A stretch of DNA of 64,000 nt from Lepidurus packardi. Taxonomy: Eukaryota > Arthropoda > Branchiopoda > Notostraca > Triopsidae. This document shows, in pieces, positions 49,047-62,600 of this stretch (positions are counted from its first letter, which is position 1; each line of letters opens with the position of its first letter). The notes under the pieces are model-generated. The model saw only the letters and a list, made by a program, of their open reading frames with translations, had not been told where the DNA came from and ran no database searches. The position numbers and the translations under genes were made by a program. The stretch is taken from NCBI GenBank assembly GCA_023053545.1, contig JAKZAN010000007.1, forward strand, positions 5,208,001-5,272,000, in the 5' to 3' direction.

Positions 49047-52000
49047 GGCTTCTTCTACAGCGATATAGATGCTCGAGGACGGCCTTTTTGAATAATTCCT
49101 TGGCTATGCAACCAGACAGTCTTGGTCTTAAATAAGAACACACTTGTCAATCACTCGCTAGACTCACGCACGACTTGGCAAATAGTCCGAGTAATTGGCG
49201 CTCTTGTTTTCAACCACGCTGCCCATTCTCTGGTTCGACTCCGGCTTGTTTTTGTTGGGTACCTCCTCCTAGTAATAAAAAATAGGATTAAATTTAGAAA
49301 CCCGCCATTTAAACGTCGTTTAAGTCACATGCATGCACATTTTCAGTAACAATTTTCCGGAGCTGTCAAGATCTCTTCGCCTTACACATTTACCAAGATA
49401 TTTCCAACAAAACCAACCTCCGTTCTATTATTTCTTTTTAGTCGCAACTTTAGTTTAGACGTCCTGTTTCGTGTTATTCGTTCTTTTTGCACGGGTTCTA
49501 AAAATCACTAGTTAACATAATCACACAACACTTCCCCCCTTCTCATTAGCCACTCACGTGTTGTTCTAATAAGCAAAACTACATGACGCTCGTATCTATT
49601 TAACTTTAATTAGCGTCCTCAACTTCTTCCCCCCAAAACCCCCTTGAACAAGGGGAAGAAAAGCCAAAATGGGTTTCAACACGTTGGAACTTGGCCCATC
49701 TTCACATCTTGGCTATCCGTAACCAACGACCGAATAATGTCTTGCCACAACTGCCTCCACTTAGCTCAATTACGGGCGAATGGAAAACTAACGTCGGTTT
49801 AGGATTTGAACTATTGAACTAGAAACACGGAGCGAACCCTGGCTCTCATTCACCGCTTAAACTCAACCTAGAACAATAAGCATACCGCTAAACTTTTTTT
49901 TTCTCTTGTCTTTTCTTCCTGCTTATTGATATGGTGACGGTGACTGTACCAGGGGAGAGCAACAAACAATTGGCATTCTTGACTAACCAGTTGTGTGGGG
50001 TTTTTGGTGCCAGTGCTGTGCTCCGGGCTTCTCCACACAAGGCCCATTTAGTATTGAAGCTGACTTGAAGCTATGCTCGCAGGATAATGTATAAAGCCGG
50101 GGGCGTTATGAAGACCGTGAACAACGTGGTAATTATAGGGAAACCGAAGAGGGCTGTAACGAAGGCAAAAATAGTTCGGGACAAAAAAAGAAAGAATAGA
50201 AATCTAGTTATAAGAGGCATAGACAGCCGCGTCGAAATGACAGCTGAAATTGTGGAAGAAAAAAATCTGAGAACAGCAAGGCTTTGTCAGCTTTTCTGGT
50301 ATGAAACAAACGACTTGATACAATATTGTGGAAGACGTGATTATGAACGGAGCATCACCCAGAGAAAACCTCGACAGCTAATACGTCAAACAAGGTCGAT
50401 GGCGTCAAATCTTGCACCAACACGCCAGAAAACGGTGCCCACAAGACCGACTCGTACACAACACGCTTCAAGGAGTGCTCGACTGTTAGCTTGGTGCGCT
50501 AAACAGGCCTGGGCACACGTAAAAACTAAAATAACATGTTCGATCTGCCGACATCGATACAGATTACACGAACCATCCGTTCATTTCATGACACTTTGCT
50601 TACTAACACCGCAGCGCACCGCACAGCGTGTCAAACATGTATATTCTTATAGCGCGTTCCACTGACTCCATTGGTGCAATATATTTGCACTCGATGTGTC
50701 AAACATTTATATGCTCACACACTGTATACAGGCACTTAGTGGCAAAATCTAAAAAATACTGCACCAGTGCAGCCAGTGGAACACGTTATAATAGCGAAGG
50801 AACGTTCACACTTGTTTTTTCGTTTTACATGTTTTTGTTTTTTTACCTTGGAAGTTGGGTAGTATGTCCAATATATGCGTAATAGAACTAGGGAAATTTA
50901 GTATCCAGAGCAAAAGAGTTCCCTTTATTCCTTTTAGAGATGATGAAGCGCACAATCGTCCATCACAATTATGAAGACAGTGCTAACGATGCCTGCTTTA
51001 GAATCCAAGTGGTAAAAGATAGTTTACAGTGAAACCTAACGACGTTTGCTAGTTTGAAATTGCACGGTTTTCCTGCATTTTTAATCTCCGTTTCTTGTTT
51101 CTTACACAGACACACTGGCACACACCGAATACATAAAGAAAAAATGCTCAAAACAATTTGGAAGCCATGGTTTGAGCCAACCGCTGCTTCGGGGCTGCGA
51201 AGCCGAAGCCGCAGGTAAAAAGAAAAAGGCGTGCCACACAAATGAAAACTGCTAAAGTTTTCCGAATTCCTTTTCCACCTGATATGTAACAAATGTGTCA
51301 CAAAACTGCACTATATACTCCAAATAAACGGCACAAGGCGTACACATAAAGTAAAGATGCTCAGTCTCTACCTTTCTGGCTAAAAACTTCTGCGAAACAG
51401 CAGTACGACAACTACACTCCACAGCAGTTCCTTCACGACTGACCCGGCGTACGGCTCTGGCGCTGAGTGTTACCCCGGGCTGAGACGCGGTTGGCTCGGT
51501 CATTCCTTCCTGCCGGCTAGCGGCGTTTCCGCTCCCCCAGCCGGAAAATAAGAATTGTGTCTGCACTTTTCGAATTTGCTTGCTAGTGTAAGGAGAAATA
51601 CATGCTCAAAAACAGTTTGAAATTGCTCGGAAGTAGGGCTCGGAACTTGGGAACAGTCAGAAGTTTTACGAATGCCTAGTAAATTAGTTTTATCGATTAC
51701 CAGAATTCTCCCAGAGACGTTTTGGCAAAACTTTGTCCATACGAACTTATTCTGTAACCTGGAATTATCACGGTTTCATGACATAGTTGGGTCACGCGAC
51801 GAACCTTCTTCTCTTCAAACTTGCTTACGCGTTCACCTCTGCAAAATCGCCCCCCGCCAATCACAAAAGCAGTCCTTATGCCTGCGTTGCTTTTTATGGC
51901 TGCCAACGAGTCAGAAGACGAAGAAACAACAAGAAATTACTAGTTCTTATGATCAATTTGACTCAATGAGTCTATGGGTTATAACAATGCCTGGGACCGG

Positions 52001-52249
52001 TACCGAAGACATGAAAGCGAAAGGTCAATGTCGTGACTTGGGCCCCTGACTCCCCTCATGCCACATGGTCTCAGCAACTATAATGCCTAATATGCTTATC
52101 CCTACTGGTCTCAAATGTCGGTCATTTTCTAAACTCCCTGGCTTACTTGGTATGGATACTACAGAACATTTCCTATTTTTTTATGTTTTTGTCATGGAAA
52201 GCAGTCTCCGTTTGTTGTTCTATACGCCTTCAGCTTCTTCAAAAGATGT
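49047..52249. other. 5' flank of Eph, no gene recognised
   Basis: Contains the Eph promoter on the minus strand, not pinned down. A CpG-rich patch at about 51410-51560 is a candidate for an upstream promoter or noncoding exon. A plus-strand frame at 50087-50665 (192 codons, Arg/Lys-rich) shows no domain and its last codons fall inside the palindromic element, so it is not called as a gene. Confidence 0.45.
50649..50789. mobile_element. Palindromic MITE-like element, copy 3
   Basis: About 141 bp with arms TATAGCGCGTTCCACTGACT… and …CAGCCAGTGGAACACGTTATA. It has a longer centre than copy 1. Confidence 0.72.
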
Positions 52250-52576
52250 TTTACCGCTGGTGATCCCGGGGCTTGTGAAGTCGGTGTGAATCCCCAGTGT
52301 GGCCATTAGCCGGTGCCGTGTCTCGGCACAAGAAGTGGGATGACTCCCTGGGCGACACAATGCAATCCCAACCAACGTCTTCCCCATCAAAAAGCCGAGC
52401 AACCTGCAGACTAGATAACATAAAAGGGGCCCATGGACCCACAAACCATCGGACCTGCAAATCTAAAGCTACGGCAAGCCCAAAGAGCATTGCGGCATTT
52501 TCAAGTTCGATTTCAGTGGGTTTCCTGTCCCCAAAATCCACGTCCCCGATCTACAATTCTCCGAGACCAACAACCA

Positions 52577-52640
52577 TTTAGTGTACATCTATACGCACTT
52601 TACATCCACACTCTCGCACACGCAATAGTTGGAGTAAGTA
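52577..52640. repeat. 65-bp direct repeat, unit 1
   Basis: GTACATCTATACGCACTTTA… through AGTTGGAGTAAGTA; matches 53492-53556 with few differences. It abuts the left side of the larger repeat at 52650. Confidence 0.65.
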
Positions 52641-52649
52641 CATTAGACG

Positions 52650-53271
52650 CCACTTGTGTGATCACGTAGTGCCGAGTGAATATTGACTCCATTAAGCAGA
52701 TATTCTAATAACCGAAAACTGGAAATATGCAATAGAATGTTACGACTAATCGGCGCGTGAAACGAACCAGCTTGTCTAAACCAAAGAAGCAAAGTATCGT
52801 CTACTTTTTGACACTTTCTCCCACGTTCCTTTCCCTAGGTTCACTATACATCCACTATGCTTTATTTCGGAACGATTTTTCAACCATTTTCATAGAGACG
52901 ATTGAGGAATTCCTAACTTAATGGCCGCTTACCTGTGTGGCAAATCTTTTACATTTAACTCAGCACAAGTTTCAAAGAGCCGGACCTTCTCTTTTACATT
53001 TAAACCAATTCTTTTCTTGATCGTCGCCATTTGTATATACCCACACGTCTAAACACAACTAACACTGCGCCTTTGAAGCCTGCACGTACGCTTAGGTAGG
53101 GTTCTCAACACGATATCCCTTCTAAGTTTCCAGTCAATTAAGGGAACTGGTCATTCAATTGAATAACCTGCTCCTTTCATTGACTGGTGAGTTTAGAAGG
53201 AATTTCCCTAAGTATAAAAGTAGGCTGGAAATGACAATCCGGTCAAAACGACGTACAATGATTTTGGTCAA
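52650..53271. repeat. 0.62-kb dispersed repeat, copy A
   Basis: Matches 56033-56667 over its whole length in the same orientation (for example CGGCGCGTGAAACGAACCAG and GGTTCACTATACATCCACTA shared). The right third is self-complementary in part: CCCTTCTAA…CCAGTCAATTAA on the left pairs with CATTGACTGG…TTTAGAAGG on the right. No protein is encoded. It may be a non-autonomous element or a long terminal repeat. Confidence 0.8.
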
Positions 53272-53491
53272 TATGCAAAGTCCATGTAGCAATGTCCATG
53301 CAAAGTCCATGTCCAATCACTACTGCAGTTTCGTTTACTGTACTGTGAAGATTCTTCTAAAATTGATTCTGATATCCGAAAGTGTAATTTTAATAACCGA
53401 TTAAAATGCTATGAAATGTATCATTTGGAATCGGTCCTTTAAAATTTGAAAGCGCCTGATTCCAAAAACCAGTGATCACAATAAGCGGCAT

Positions 53492-53556
53492 CTACTGTAC
53501 ATCCATACGCACTTTACATCCACACTCTCCTACACGCAGTAGTTGGAGTCAGTATG
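53492..53556. repeat. 65-bp direct repeat, unit 2
   Basis: Second copy of the repeat at 52577-52640, located about 220 bp to the right of copy A. Confidence 0.65.
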
Positions 53557-56032
53557 CCTGACTAGGGGCCAAACAGAAGGGTGAAAAACGTAAATGAGAA
53601 AAGGAGACGAGACTACGATCCTAAACCAGCACTATCACATATTTTCCTTTGGCTAAACAAAAACCAGTTTCCTTCGTCAATATGACCAACTCCTTGGCTG
53701 CAAGTTTTCAACGTTTGTGGCCCTTTTCATAACTCAAGTCTCCGTCATGTTCATCTGCCTTGATGGGAGGCACAAAAAAAAAAATTAGTTATAAAGCGAA
53801 AGAAGCCCATATGCATGCTATTTTCCTGCACACTGAACCGCCAAATTTGGTTTGCCTCATAAAGCACCAATACATTTTGCAAAATAAGCAGGAAAAAGAA
53901 GAGTGGAGTGGGGACATATAAATTGGAAGAAAATAAAAACAAAAACAAGGAAACCCCATACGCATGCATTCTTGGCAATGGGAACCCACTTAGAATCCGA
54001 TTACAATGTATCCGCCTAAATTGCTGAGGCTCTGGACAAAATCAGAAATCCAAGCTGACTACTCCTGCAGACAAAAGAGACACTGATGAGGCCTGTTTCT
54101 CGATTTAAAAATAAAAATAAAAAAATACTTTTCGTCCATTGGTAAATTGTTCAGAATTTCAAGAGGTTATTTTTTGCTTGTATCTGCTGCTGCATTTTCC
54201 TGATATAAGTCTCTTTGTGTGTACTTTGTGTGCCATCCCATCCTTTCCTATCAGCAGAAGCTGCAACATTTGCTGATTCTACATACGAACCCAAGCCTTC
54301 ACATCAAAGCCTTCTCGCACAATATAGGCCTAAGACGTGAGCCTATATACCTTTAATCCCTTGCTGCTAAATACAAACTTTATTACAAAGAAAAAAGGAG
54401 AAAAAGGCAGACCTTCTTGAGTGTTATCAAGCTCGGTGAGTCAAGTTTTGGACCCTGCTCAAGGAGCGTCTCGTCTCCACGTCTCTGTCTTTTGTCCAAC
54501 ATATAATAGGCAGCGAGTTCTTATTAAGCAGCAGAATAACTCACACTTTCCTTCTCCCGGATACTTTTTTTTTATAACCTGGCATATCTACGTGCTCTAC
54601 TTGGGTGTGTCAAGTCACCTTTTTTGTTCGCAATCTCATCCTTAATTATTAAAAACGTACGAGGTATCCGGATAGGGAAAGTAAATTTAATTTTTTTCTG
54701 AAAAAGTAACTTGAGACTGCAACACGACCATTTCATCTGTTTTTTTTATGGAGATGCAGATACGTGTCAAAGAGGTAAACAGGCCAAATGCAGACTATGC
54801 TGCTGGCTGGCAGACTCCAGTACATTGTCTCCAATGTCAAAGCCCAACAAACACACACGAGTCTCACAATTCTTTCATATTTCTTCTCTTTTTCTGATTA
54901 TTTCCAGGTTCATTTTTTTAGTAGCTCTTCCACTCAACCTCCTTGTAGTGAGAGCTTTTGCATCAAAACTAAGAGACTAGAATTGAAAAAGATGGAAGGA
55001 AAAAAGATACCTCGTCTATATGCTCCACATGCAAGTCTCGAGGGTTTTCATTCGGATAGCACACACACACACAGAAAGAAAGTTTCTTTTATTTTCATCC
55101 CATTTTTGCTAATGGGGAGACCTGGATGACAATCAGGCAGAGATGATGAAGTCCTCGACTCAACTCCAGGATCGCGTCTGTGATATGCAAATGTGGGCGA
55201 CCCCCAGAGACGTCTTTACTCATCTTCATAAGTGAACATTGTCATATATGATAGCCTATCTACGTCACTCTTGAAAAAGTCTAACTAGAACCGAGTCTTT
55301 TTCAAAAAACCTTCCCTTTCCTGTTAACGAATCTATGCCACTTTGGCTTTCGTGCCCCCTTAACAGCATCACACCCCTATGTGAAAAAGACTTAAGAAGG
55401 AGAAGACTTCTTCGCCAAAACCGAAACGGCTAAACGTATAGAGAACAATTTCCTAGGGTACTACCGGAAAGGGTCAAGTCCTGAAGAATGTGACATGGGG
55501 GTTTTTAGCAATGACCAAGTCCAATTCTGGGTATCGGATAGCCACGGACCCGTTGGGAAGTTGGAAAGATCCGAGCTTGCCAGGACTTTCCGGTATAGAA
55601 AAATAAAGCAAAAGGTTCAGAATAAAAAATGACTTTCAGCTAGGATAGCGACGTAGATATTTCTGCAGAAAGTAAAAAGGAAAGAAGCAGAAAAAAAGGA
55701 AATTGTTTAGTGTTCGGAGCATTTTTGGACTGTATAGAAACCCCCAAGTGCGGGCATGCGACAATAGATATCTCACAATCGGGCCGGGGCGGGCTGAAGG
55801 CTTACGGGTTTGAGACAGCTAGCAAATTTGTAAATGTCCAGGTCGTGCTTCCGATGACCTCCCAGAAGCCAATTTACGACAGCCGGCACGGTGCGGCTAA
55901 CACACAGCACAGAGAAAGATGACCCACACCAGGCTCTCTTCAATCTATACCAGCTTTGCCGTATACAAGACGGCCACAATGCATTGGCGTCCTATGGAGA
56001 AAGTGAGCCAACCGCTTCTAGTACAGTACATG
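53557..56032. other. DNA between the two large direct repeats
   Basis: About 2.5 kb without recognisable coding sequence; no reverse transcriptase, integrase, gag-like or transposase motif is visible. Purine-rich DNA occurs at 55670-55705. Confidence 0.5.
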
Positions 56033-56667
56033 CCACTTATTATGATCACGTTTGTCAAGTGAATATAGATTTTATTAAGCGGATATTCTAGTGATCGAAA
56101 ATCGGGAATATGCAATAGAATGCTATGGTAAATCGGCGCGTGAAACGAACCAGCTTGTCCAAACCAAAGAAGCAAAGTATCGTCTACTTTTTGACACTTT
56201 CCCACATGTTTTCTTTCCTAGGTTCACTATACATCCACTATGGTTTATTTCGGAACGATTTTTCAACCATTTTCATAGAGACGATTGAGGAATTCCTAAG
56301 GAAACGGCCGCGTCCTTTAGTGGTAAATCTTTTCAATTTAACTCGTCACACGTTTCAATGAGCCGCAACTTCTCTTCTACATTTAAATGAACACTTTTCT
56401 TGTTCGTCGCCGTTTTTATAGAACCACCCGTCTAAACACAAATAACACTGCGCCTGTGAAGCCTACTCCTACGCTTAGGCAGGGTTCTCAACACGATATC
56501 CCTTCTAATTTTCCCAGTCAATTAAAGGAACTGGTCATTCAATTGAATAACCTGCTCATTTAATGGACTGGGGAGTTTAGAAGGGATTTCCCTAAGCGTA
56601 GTAGTATGTTGGAATGACAGAATGGGCCAAAACGACGTAAAAGTATTGTAAATGTCATTGGTCAAGT
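56033..56667. repeat. 0.62-kb dispersed repeat, copy B
   Basis: Partner of 52650-53271, in direct orientation, 3.4 kb away. It carries the same partly palindromic right end (CCTTCTAATTTTCCCAGTCA against ATGGACTGGGGAGTTTAGAAG). Confidence 0.8.
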
Positions 56668-59600
56668 CTTCTCCAAGTCATCTCTTGCCCCCCTTCTTAA
56701 GTTTTATCACACCTCCGAGAGAGGCTCGAGGTATGCTGGAAGGGTGAATCCATGTACACAAGATAGTAAACTTAAAAAAAATCCAAAAAACCAAGAAAAA
56801 GTAAATTTTATTTGGGTCTAACTTCCCCAAAGTAGTCAGGAAACTAAACATAATAGACTCAATAAAATAAGGTCAGGGTGTCCTTGCACCTGTCGAAATA
56901 CCCTCTAACACTGGTACTCTGCTCCTCTGGTTTTACGAAGAAGGTTCCAATACTTGAGCGCGGGAGATCAATAAAAACGTCCTCCAGCGAAGGAAGCAAC
57001 TTTTCCTCCTTAATCTAACGCTCGAGATCTAAGAGTCTGCCATTCCAATAGACTGGTACAGTACTGGCATAGCAGCTCCTAAGAAAGGTATTTCCAACAT
57101 ATTTATTGACACGTCACTACCTGATTACGTTCCCATGGCGAGCAATCAGGACTCTACGAGCAAACCAATTATCTCGTCACCCCGTTAAATTTACCTCATG
57201 GCGCAGAAGTGCCGTTTTTGACGGTCACAGAAACGTAGTTTCGGATTCTCCAAACTTATTACCAAGTAAACCCAAACGTCAATAAACGTGTGAACGTGGC
57301 GAAACAACTTTGCCCTGCTCAGTTAACTTTCCAAGAGTTTAAAACTGTCCTCGCTTTTCACAAAAGTTCCTGTCGTACTGTATACCAGCACTGAAGGGCC
57401 AGGTTTGCACTGCTGGTCACGACCAGGTCACCCATGTTGTAAAAGAGTTGTAAAAGCCATATGGATTCAAGTGCTTATGGTTGTCTTTCGATGCGATGTG
57501 GACAAGAGCTAGAGAGAGCTAAGGCTCAGCTCTGGCGACTGCAAATGAGGTAGGAGGAAAAGGGTTTTTACAGCCTCTGATAAGGTTTCGTTCCGTTTTT
57601 CGCTTCGTTCGTCCGTCCGCTCGGGAAGCTGACTTTTTTTTGTCTTCTTCTTTTTTTTACTCATAGCGCACGAAAAGGGACACAGAAATCGTTTGGCATT
57701 TTCATTTCGACTGGGGAACATCCTCAAGACCAGCTCTTTACTACTAAAAGTCCAAATCAGAAAACCGACAAAACATAACAATGTCCTTCCCTCCCACCCC
57801 ACCCCTCCCTGGCAAACCACTTGGGCAGGTGTTTTTCCCTGCATAGAGAGGTTTTTCTTCAGGTCCAGAGGGAGGGAAATTGGCCGGAAATTTGACTCCA
57901 CTCATTAAACTACCCTTCAGTTATTGACTGGGATGCAGCGCAGCAGAAAGCTACCAGATAACCTTTTTCCGGTAAACCGACCTTAAGCGACCTTTAAAAG
58001 GTATATACCATATGCAGGCGATAGGGCAGATTGGGTACGGCTTAAGTTCAGGCCGAATGGAACGAAAAAACAACAACTTTTAAGTAGCTAAAAGTTGGGG
58101 TTCACGTATTTCTTAAAGTAAACTCACGTTTTATGGGGAAGTGATGATTAGGTGACACGTCTGACAGGATCCGCAAGAATTGTGAGCCCAACTTATGACG
58201 CTTCTTGCATACAAAAATGGATCTTTTCATACACCTTGACAAAAACCTTTTTTCAGCCTTTTTCTTTTATTTAAGCAGAAGGGAATCTTCCTGTTACTGC
58301 ACCTTAGTTTAGTTCCAGCTCTTCTTATTAATATTCACCGGACACACAAACAGGCGAAGGTGCTAAAGATGGATGGAACTGATGAAAGATTAAGCTTACG
58401 ACACGGCATTAACCACGTCCGGCGTGGTTTCACAATGGGTAACAACCATCATGCGGACTGACATTTAAAGCGCAATGACGGCTTGAATAGACAAAACATG
58501 AACCTGGCTGCATTGAGCAATGCAAATGAGAAGCATGTCCGGCAAGAAGTATCCTTCATTAAATCTCTGAAACTCAACCCCCGCTACAGCACGGTCGGCT
58601 TTATTCAAACGCGTTTCTTCGAGACTCATACATTGCGTTTCCGGATATCTCAACTGTGGAGGTCTTATCTATCAGATATAACGCACCTGCACCAGGTTAT
58701 GACCCTTCGAAAGCTTGGAAACACAAGGGACGATATTTTACCCGTGGTTCGACGTTCTTCCCTCGCGTCAGTCATCACTCGGCATGTCGGTAGAGCCGCC
58801 GAGTTGCCATGCCAAAGAAAAAAGAAGACCACAACGTCTTGTTAACCATGTTTCATCTAATTTGGCTATAGGGAGCAGTACAGGAGTGAAAAGTTGCGTT
58901 TCCGTCCACCCCAAAAGTTTTCTCTCATGCGATACCCTCACCACCGCAGCGTCAGTGGTTCAGGTTTTTGAGGGGATGTTACCTGGTGTACTCGCTCTCA
59001 TTAACGGAAGCCTCTAATGAGGAGTCGGCTCCTCTCTGCCGTCACGTACAAACGATGCTAAATTTGGGCAGAACAGATCGTTCCCCTACACGTATCCCCC
59101 TCTTCCCTCTCTCGCATTCTCCTTGATGACAGGTAAGAGGTAACAGTCTATAGAGTCCTATGGCTTTGAAATAATAATAAAAACTCTTAACCAAAAGGAG
59201 AATGAGAATCTATTCCAACTAGTAAACCATAAAGAGGGCCGGGAGTTAAGTCAGTCCTCGCATGGGCAAAACCTTGTAACTTTTGTGTGCCCCCATCACC
59301 AATTTTACAGGGAATAAAATCAACATTAACGGGTCTGGTGTAACGTATAAGCTGCACGAGAACTCTCAGAATGCATGGTGTATAGTCCTCTAATAACGAG
59401 CACTGGAGGCTAACGGAGCATTTGCCAGCGCAAAAGTTTCCACCAGGTCCCAAAATTGCAAACGAAATCACTCACCGAAACCCTGTTAAGGTCGCGAAGA
59501 GACAGTTGTTAATTTTGCAGTAGAGTACAAGTTACCAGTACAATTACTGCAGTCTCCACGGACTAGACGGTATTGTCACGAGCTTTCGCTGTGCGGAAAG

Positions 59601-62600
59601 CACCTACGTATTCCCTGTGAATTCAAATACTATGTTAATGTTACCCAGGGACACGGACTGGAGCTTCACCACGCCGGGTTCACGTTCCTCTTTTTACTAG
59701 CAATTTCTGGGAGCCAGGAGTCGTGAAAAGGATGAATGGGGTATACGATGGCAGGTCTTATGTACTGGCAGATAATTTAAATGTCTTTTGTCTTCCGCGC
59801 ACACATTTTTTCTTTGAATTTTCTTCGTTCTTCTTCTTTTTTTACGGTTTTTCACATTTTCGACGCGTCCCTAGTGCGACTGTGGCATTCCATTCTTCTA
59901 AACAGTTACTCTAATGTTTGCTTCATAGATTCTCTCCCGGAAATTTCACGTGGCGTTTCACGACGGGGCATCATACAAGAAGGCGATTATACAAAAAGTT
60001 ACTACCAGATTCAAAGCCATGTGGGAAAAGAAGAAAACCATCCAGCCTACATTTTTTTTAAGTAGACGTTTTTGTTCCAAGCTCTTCAGCTAAATAAAAT
60101 CGAGTGCAAAGGTTTCACAGGACTGTGAGCATTACAAACTTGTTTTTCCTGTTAACAAGAATTTTTCCGCAGCCAGAACCAACAGGGTCAAAGCGGGAGT
60201 CTTTCCGCCTTTGCGAGAATAACATAATAAGAGATTTCCTTACAAAAAAATAAAAAAAAACTTAATCATCTGGAGTAAGTAGATGGAGAGGCATGTAATA
60301 ATAAAGAGAGGCTCTTTTTCATGATGATTCCGAGTAAACTTTGGACTTTTGCGGCAAAAACCAAAATCCAAACTTGAGAATAGAGCACTAATTCAGATTT
60401 GCGCTAAAAAAATAACAGCTTTAATCCTTTTGAAGAAACCATTTTCGTGAGCTTTTTTATTACTTTTCCTAACGACGGAATGAAATACTGTAATAATAAA
60501 TAATTTAGTCCCGGAAAAAAGAAAAAGTACTTGTAGCACAGCAGCAAATCGCCGCCACCCCGCATAGAATATAATGAAGAACCGAAAGGAAGCCGCTGCT
60601 TTTTTTTGCCATTCGTCTTCTTCTTTTTCTACGGTTCGCTACATATAATAACTGCCAAATGTTTATATGCCCTCAAAGCTCACATTCTGCCATTAGGAGA
60701 CGCCAAAACCCAAAACATATTTCAAAACAATTCAAGGGATGTAAAATATCGTATGAAATCCCTTCCGCTCCAACAAGCCTAACTAACGTACACAGCTACA
60801 TACAATAAAAAAAGAACCCAACAGGAAAAAAGCTCTGAAACATTGGCATACATACGCGCTCGGACAATCAAGAGGAAGGCTCGCTTTTTCTCTCGTTCGC
60901 CTGACGTTCATCAGACAAGCCTGACTTCATTTGCGAACATGAGACAGCATTTACAATCTATTCAGCTAGGGACACGGCGACTGATGGGCGGGACAATTGA
61001 AGGTTATGCCACGAGAAAAAGCGAAAAAGTCCTCTACTGGAAAACCGAAAAGGCTACGCTAATTTTTGTCCCGTCTTTTGTCACCCGTTCCAGCGGACTT
61101 TAGTGCCTTTGGTAGTCCAAAATACATGTATATAAATATAAATATGTATAGAGCGAGAAGATGGGGAGTACATAGCGAGTTTCTTTCTGGCTTTCACGCC
61201 CCTTGATAACAACTCATTTCACACCTAAAGATCCTTGGAGAGTCTTTTGTCTTATATTGTTGTCATCCTAAACCTATTGTGACACAAACGGATAAAGGAG
61301 CCACTTGCAGAACTTGCAGAACAACCCCCCAGACAAGAAAGTATAAGACAAAGAAGTTTCTCTCGTCTCTGTTCGTCCGGATACGGATATTATGTAAATA
61401 TACGTGTGTTTCTCCTATCTTGTCCATCACGCTGCATCTCCTTCAGAAAACAATAGCTTTGACCCGCAGAGACCTACCGACTTTGGCTGCTGCTGCTCTA
61501 AACCTTTCCCTCGGTTAGCTTCTTGCGTCTCACCATGTCTGACATGCTGCAGTAATCCAGCAAAAAAATACAAAAAGAGGCTCAATTGCGGGGGAACGGA
61601 AGAAAACTCCAGGAAAAGAAACAAGAAACTTTGAAAGTATAAGAAGCAATGCGTTGCTAGGCAATCTTACGTTTCGCTTGCCATCAAGACAACAGGAAAG
61701 TTTTGGAGAAGATGCTGCTCGATGATAGTCGAGTCAGAAATAGTCTATTGTATTGCACTTTTTTTTATCTACTCGTCACATATTATAGAGTTGGTGCGGT
61801 GGCCATGACTTGCTGACGAGCAAGGAACAACTTCTCTTTTATTACTTCTCTTTTATTTTATTTTTTTCTCTCATCCGCTCCACGGAATGTCAGCAACTGT
61901 CGCAGAATATGGCGACGCAAGCAGGGAGCAAGCAAGAACACACAGCGTTTAACCTAACGCTGGTTTGCTGACTCGCTGGGGCTGTATAGAGCAAGTATAG
62001 AACAAGCATAGAGCAAGTATAGGGCACACAGGAGCTGGAGACAATAGCAATCGGTGAAATGTGGCTCTGGCATGGGCCATGTGTCACCTCTCAGCACAAT
62101 TACAGGCCGTCATATATGGGACAATAAATTCTTGTCATTCGTTCTACCGTCCTGCCTATCCGTTGAACCGTGAACCATGCGACTGCCTATTAACACCACC
62201 TATTTGGCTATTTACCACCGAAAGTGAAACCTTTCCATTTTTTTCTGCGAATTATGAAATCGATAAGGCGAAAAACGGGGGGAAAAGATAAGAATAAGAC
62301 TCTAACGAAAAGGAGATGAACGGATTTGCGGTTAAAGAACTAAGATTGAAGACTGGAGGACAGACACAAGAAACGGAGATTTTGGACCTCTAGCGAGCAG
62401 CAAAGCTTGCAACGGAAATCGATCGCTCGCCCCTTCCCCATAAGCCACAATGGGGGCTAAAGGCTTGCTATCAAGACTCCACAATTGGGATGAATGAGGA
62501 TGGTTACTGCCGCTGTTGGTTTTCTTTCTAATCTTTGGTACAAGGATCGCATACATAGGCCTGTACCTAAAAATCTAACCTCTTCCTTGGGAAACGAGCA

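Noticed and set aside
49170-49250. Possible plus-strand tRNA around TCTGGTTCGACTCCGG
   Set aside because: T-arm-like only; no matching acceptor strand, D arm or anticodon arm could be built.
49780-49870. Possible minus-strand tRNA with AGTTCAAATCC B-box-like sequence and partly pairing ends
   Set aside because: The distance from the T loop to the 3' end is too short (9 instead of 13 bases) and there is no proper T stem.
50087-50665. 192-codon Arg/Lys-rich open frame
   Set aside because: No domain, signal peptide or splice context, and its last codons are inside the palindromic element. Similar chance frames are common in this window.
52251-52541. Minus-strand frame with a hydrophobic block (AAMLFGLAVALDLQVRW) that at first suggested a membrane-protein exon
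   Set aside because: No family motif could be matched, and overlapping frames of similar length exist on both strands. It may be a decayed mobile-element fragment, but that cannot be shown.
52650-56667. Complete LTR retrotransposon
   Set aside because: No gag, protease, reverse transcriptase or integrase motif is visible between the repeats, and their ends are not clear TG…CA termini.
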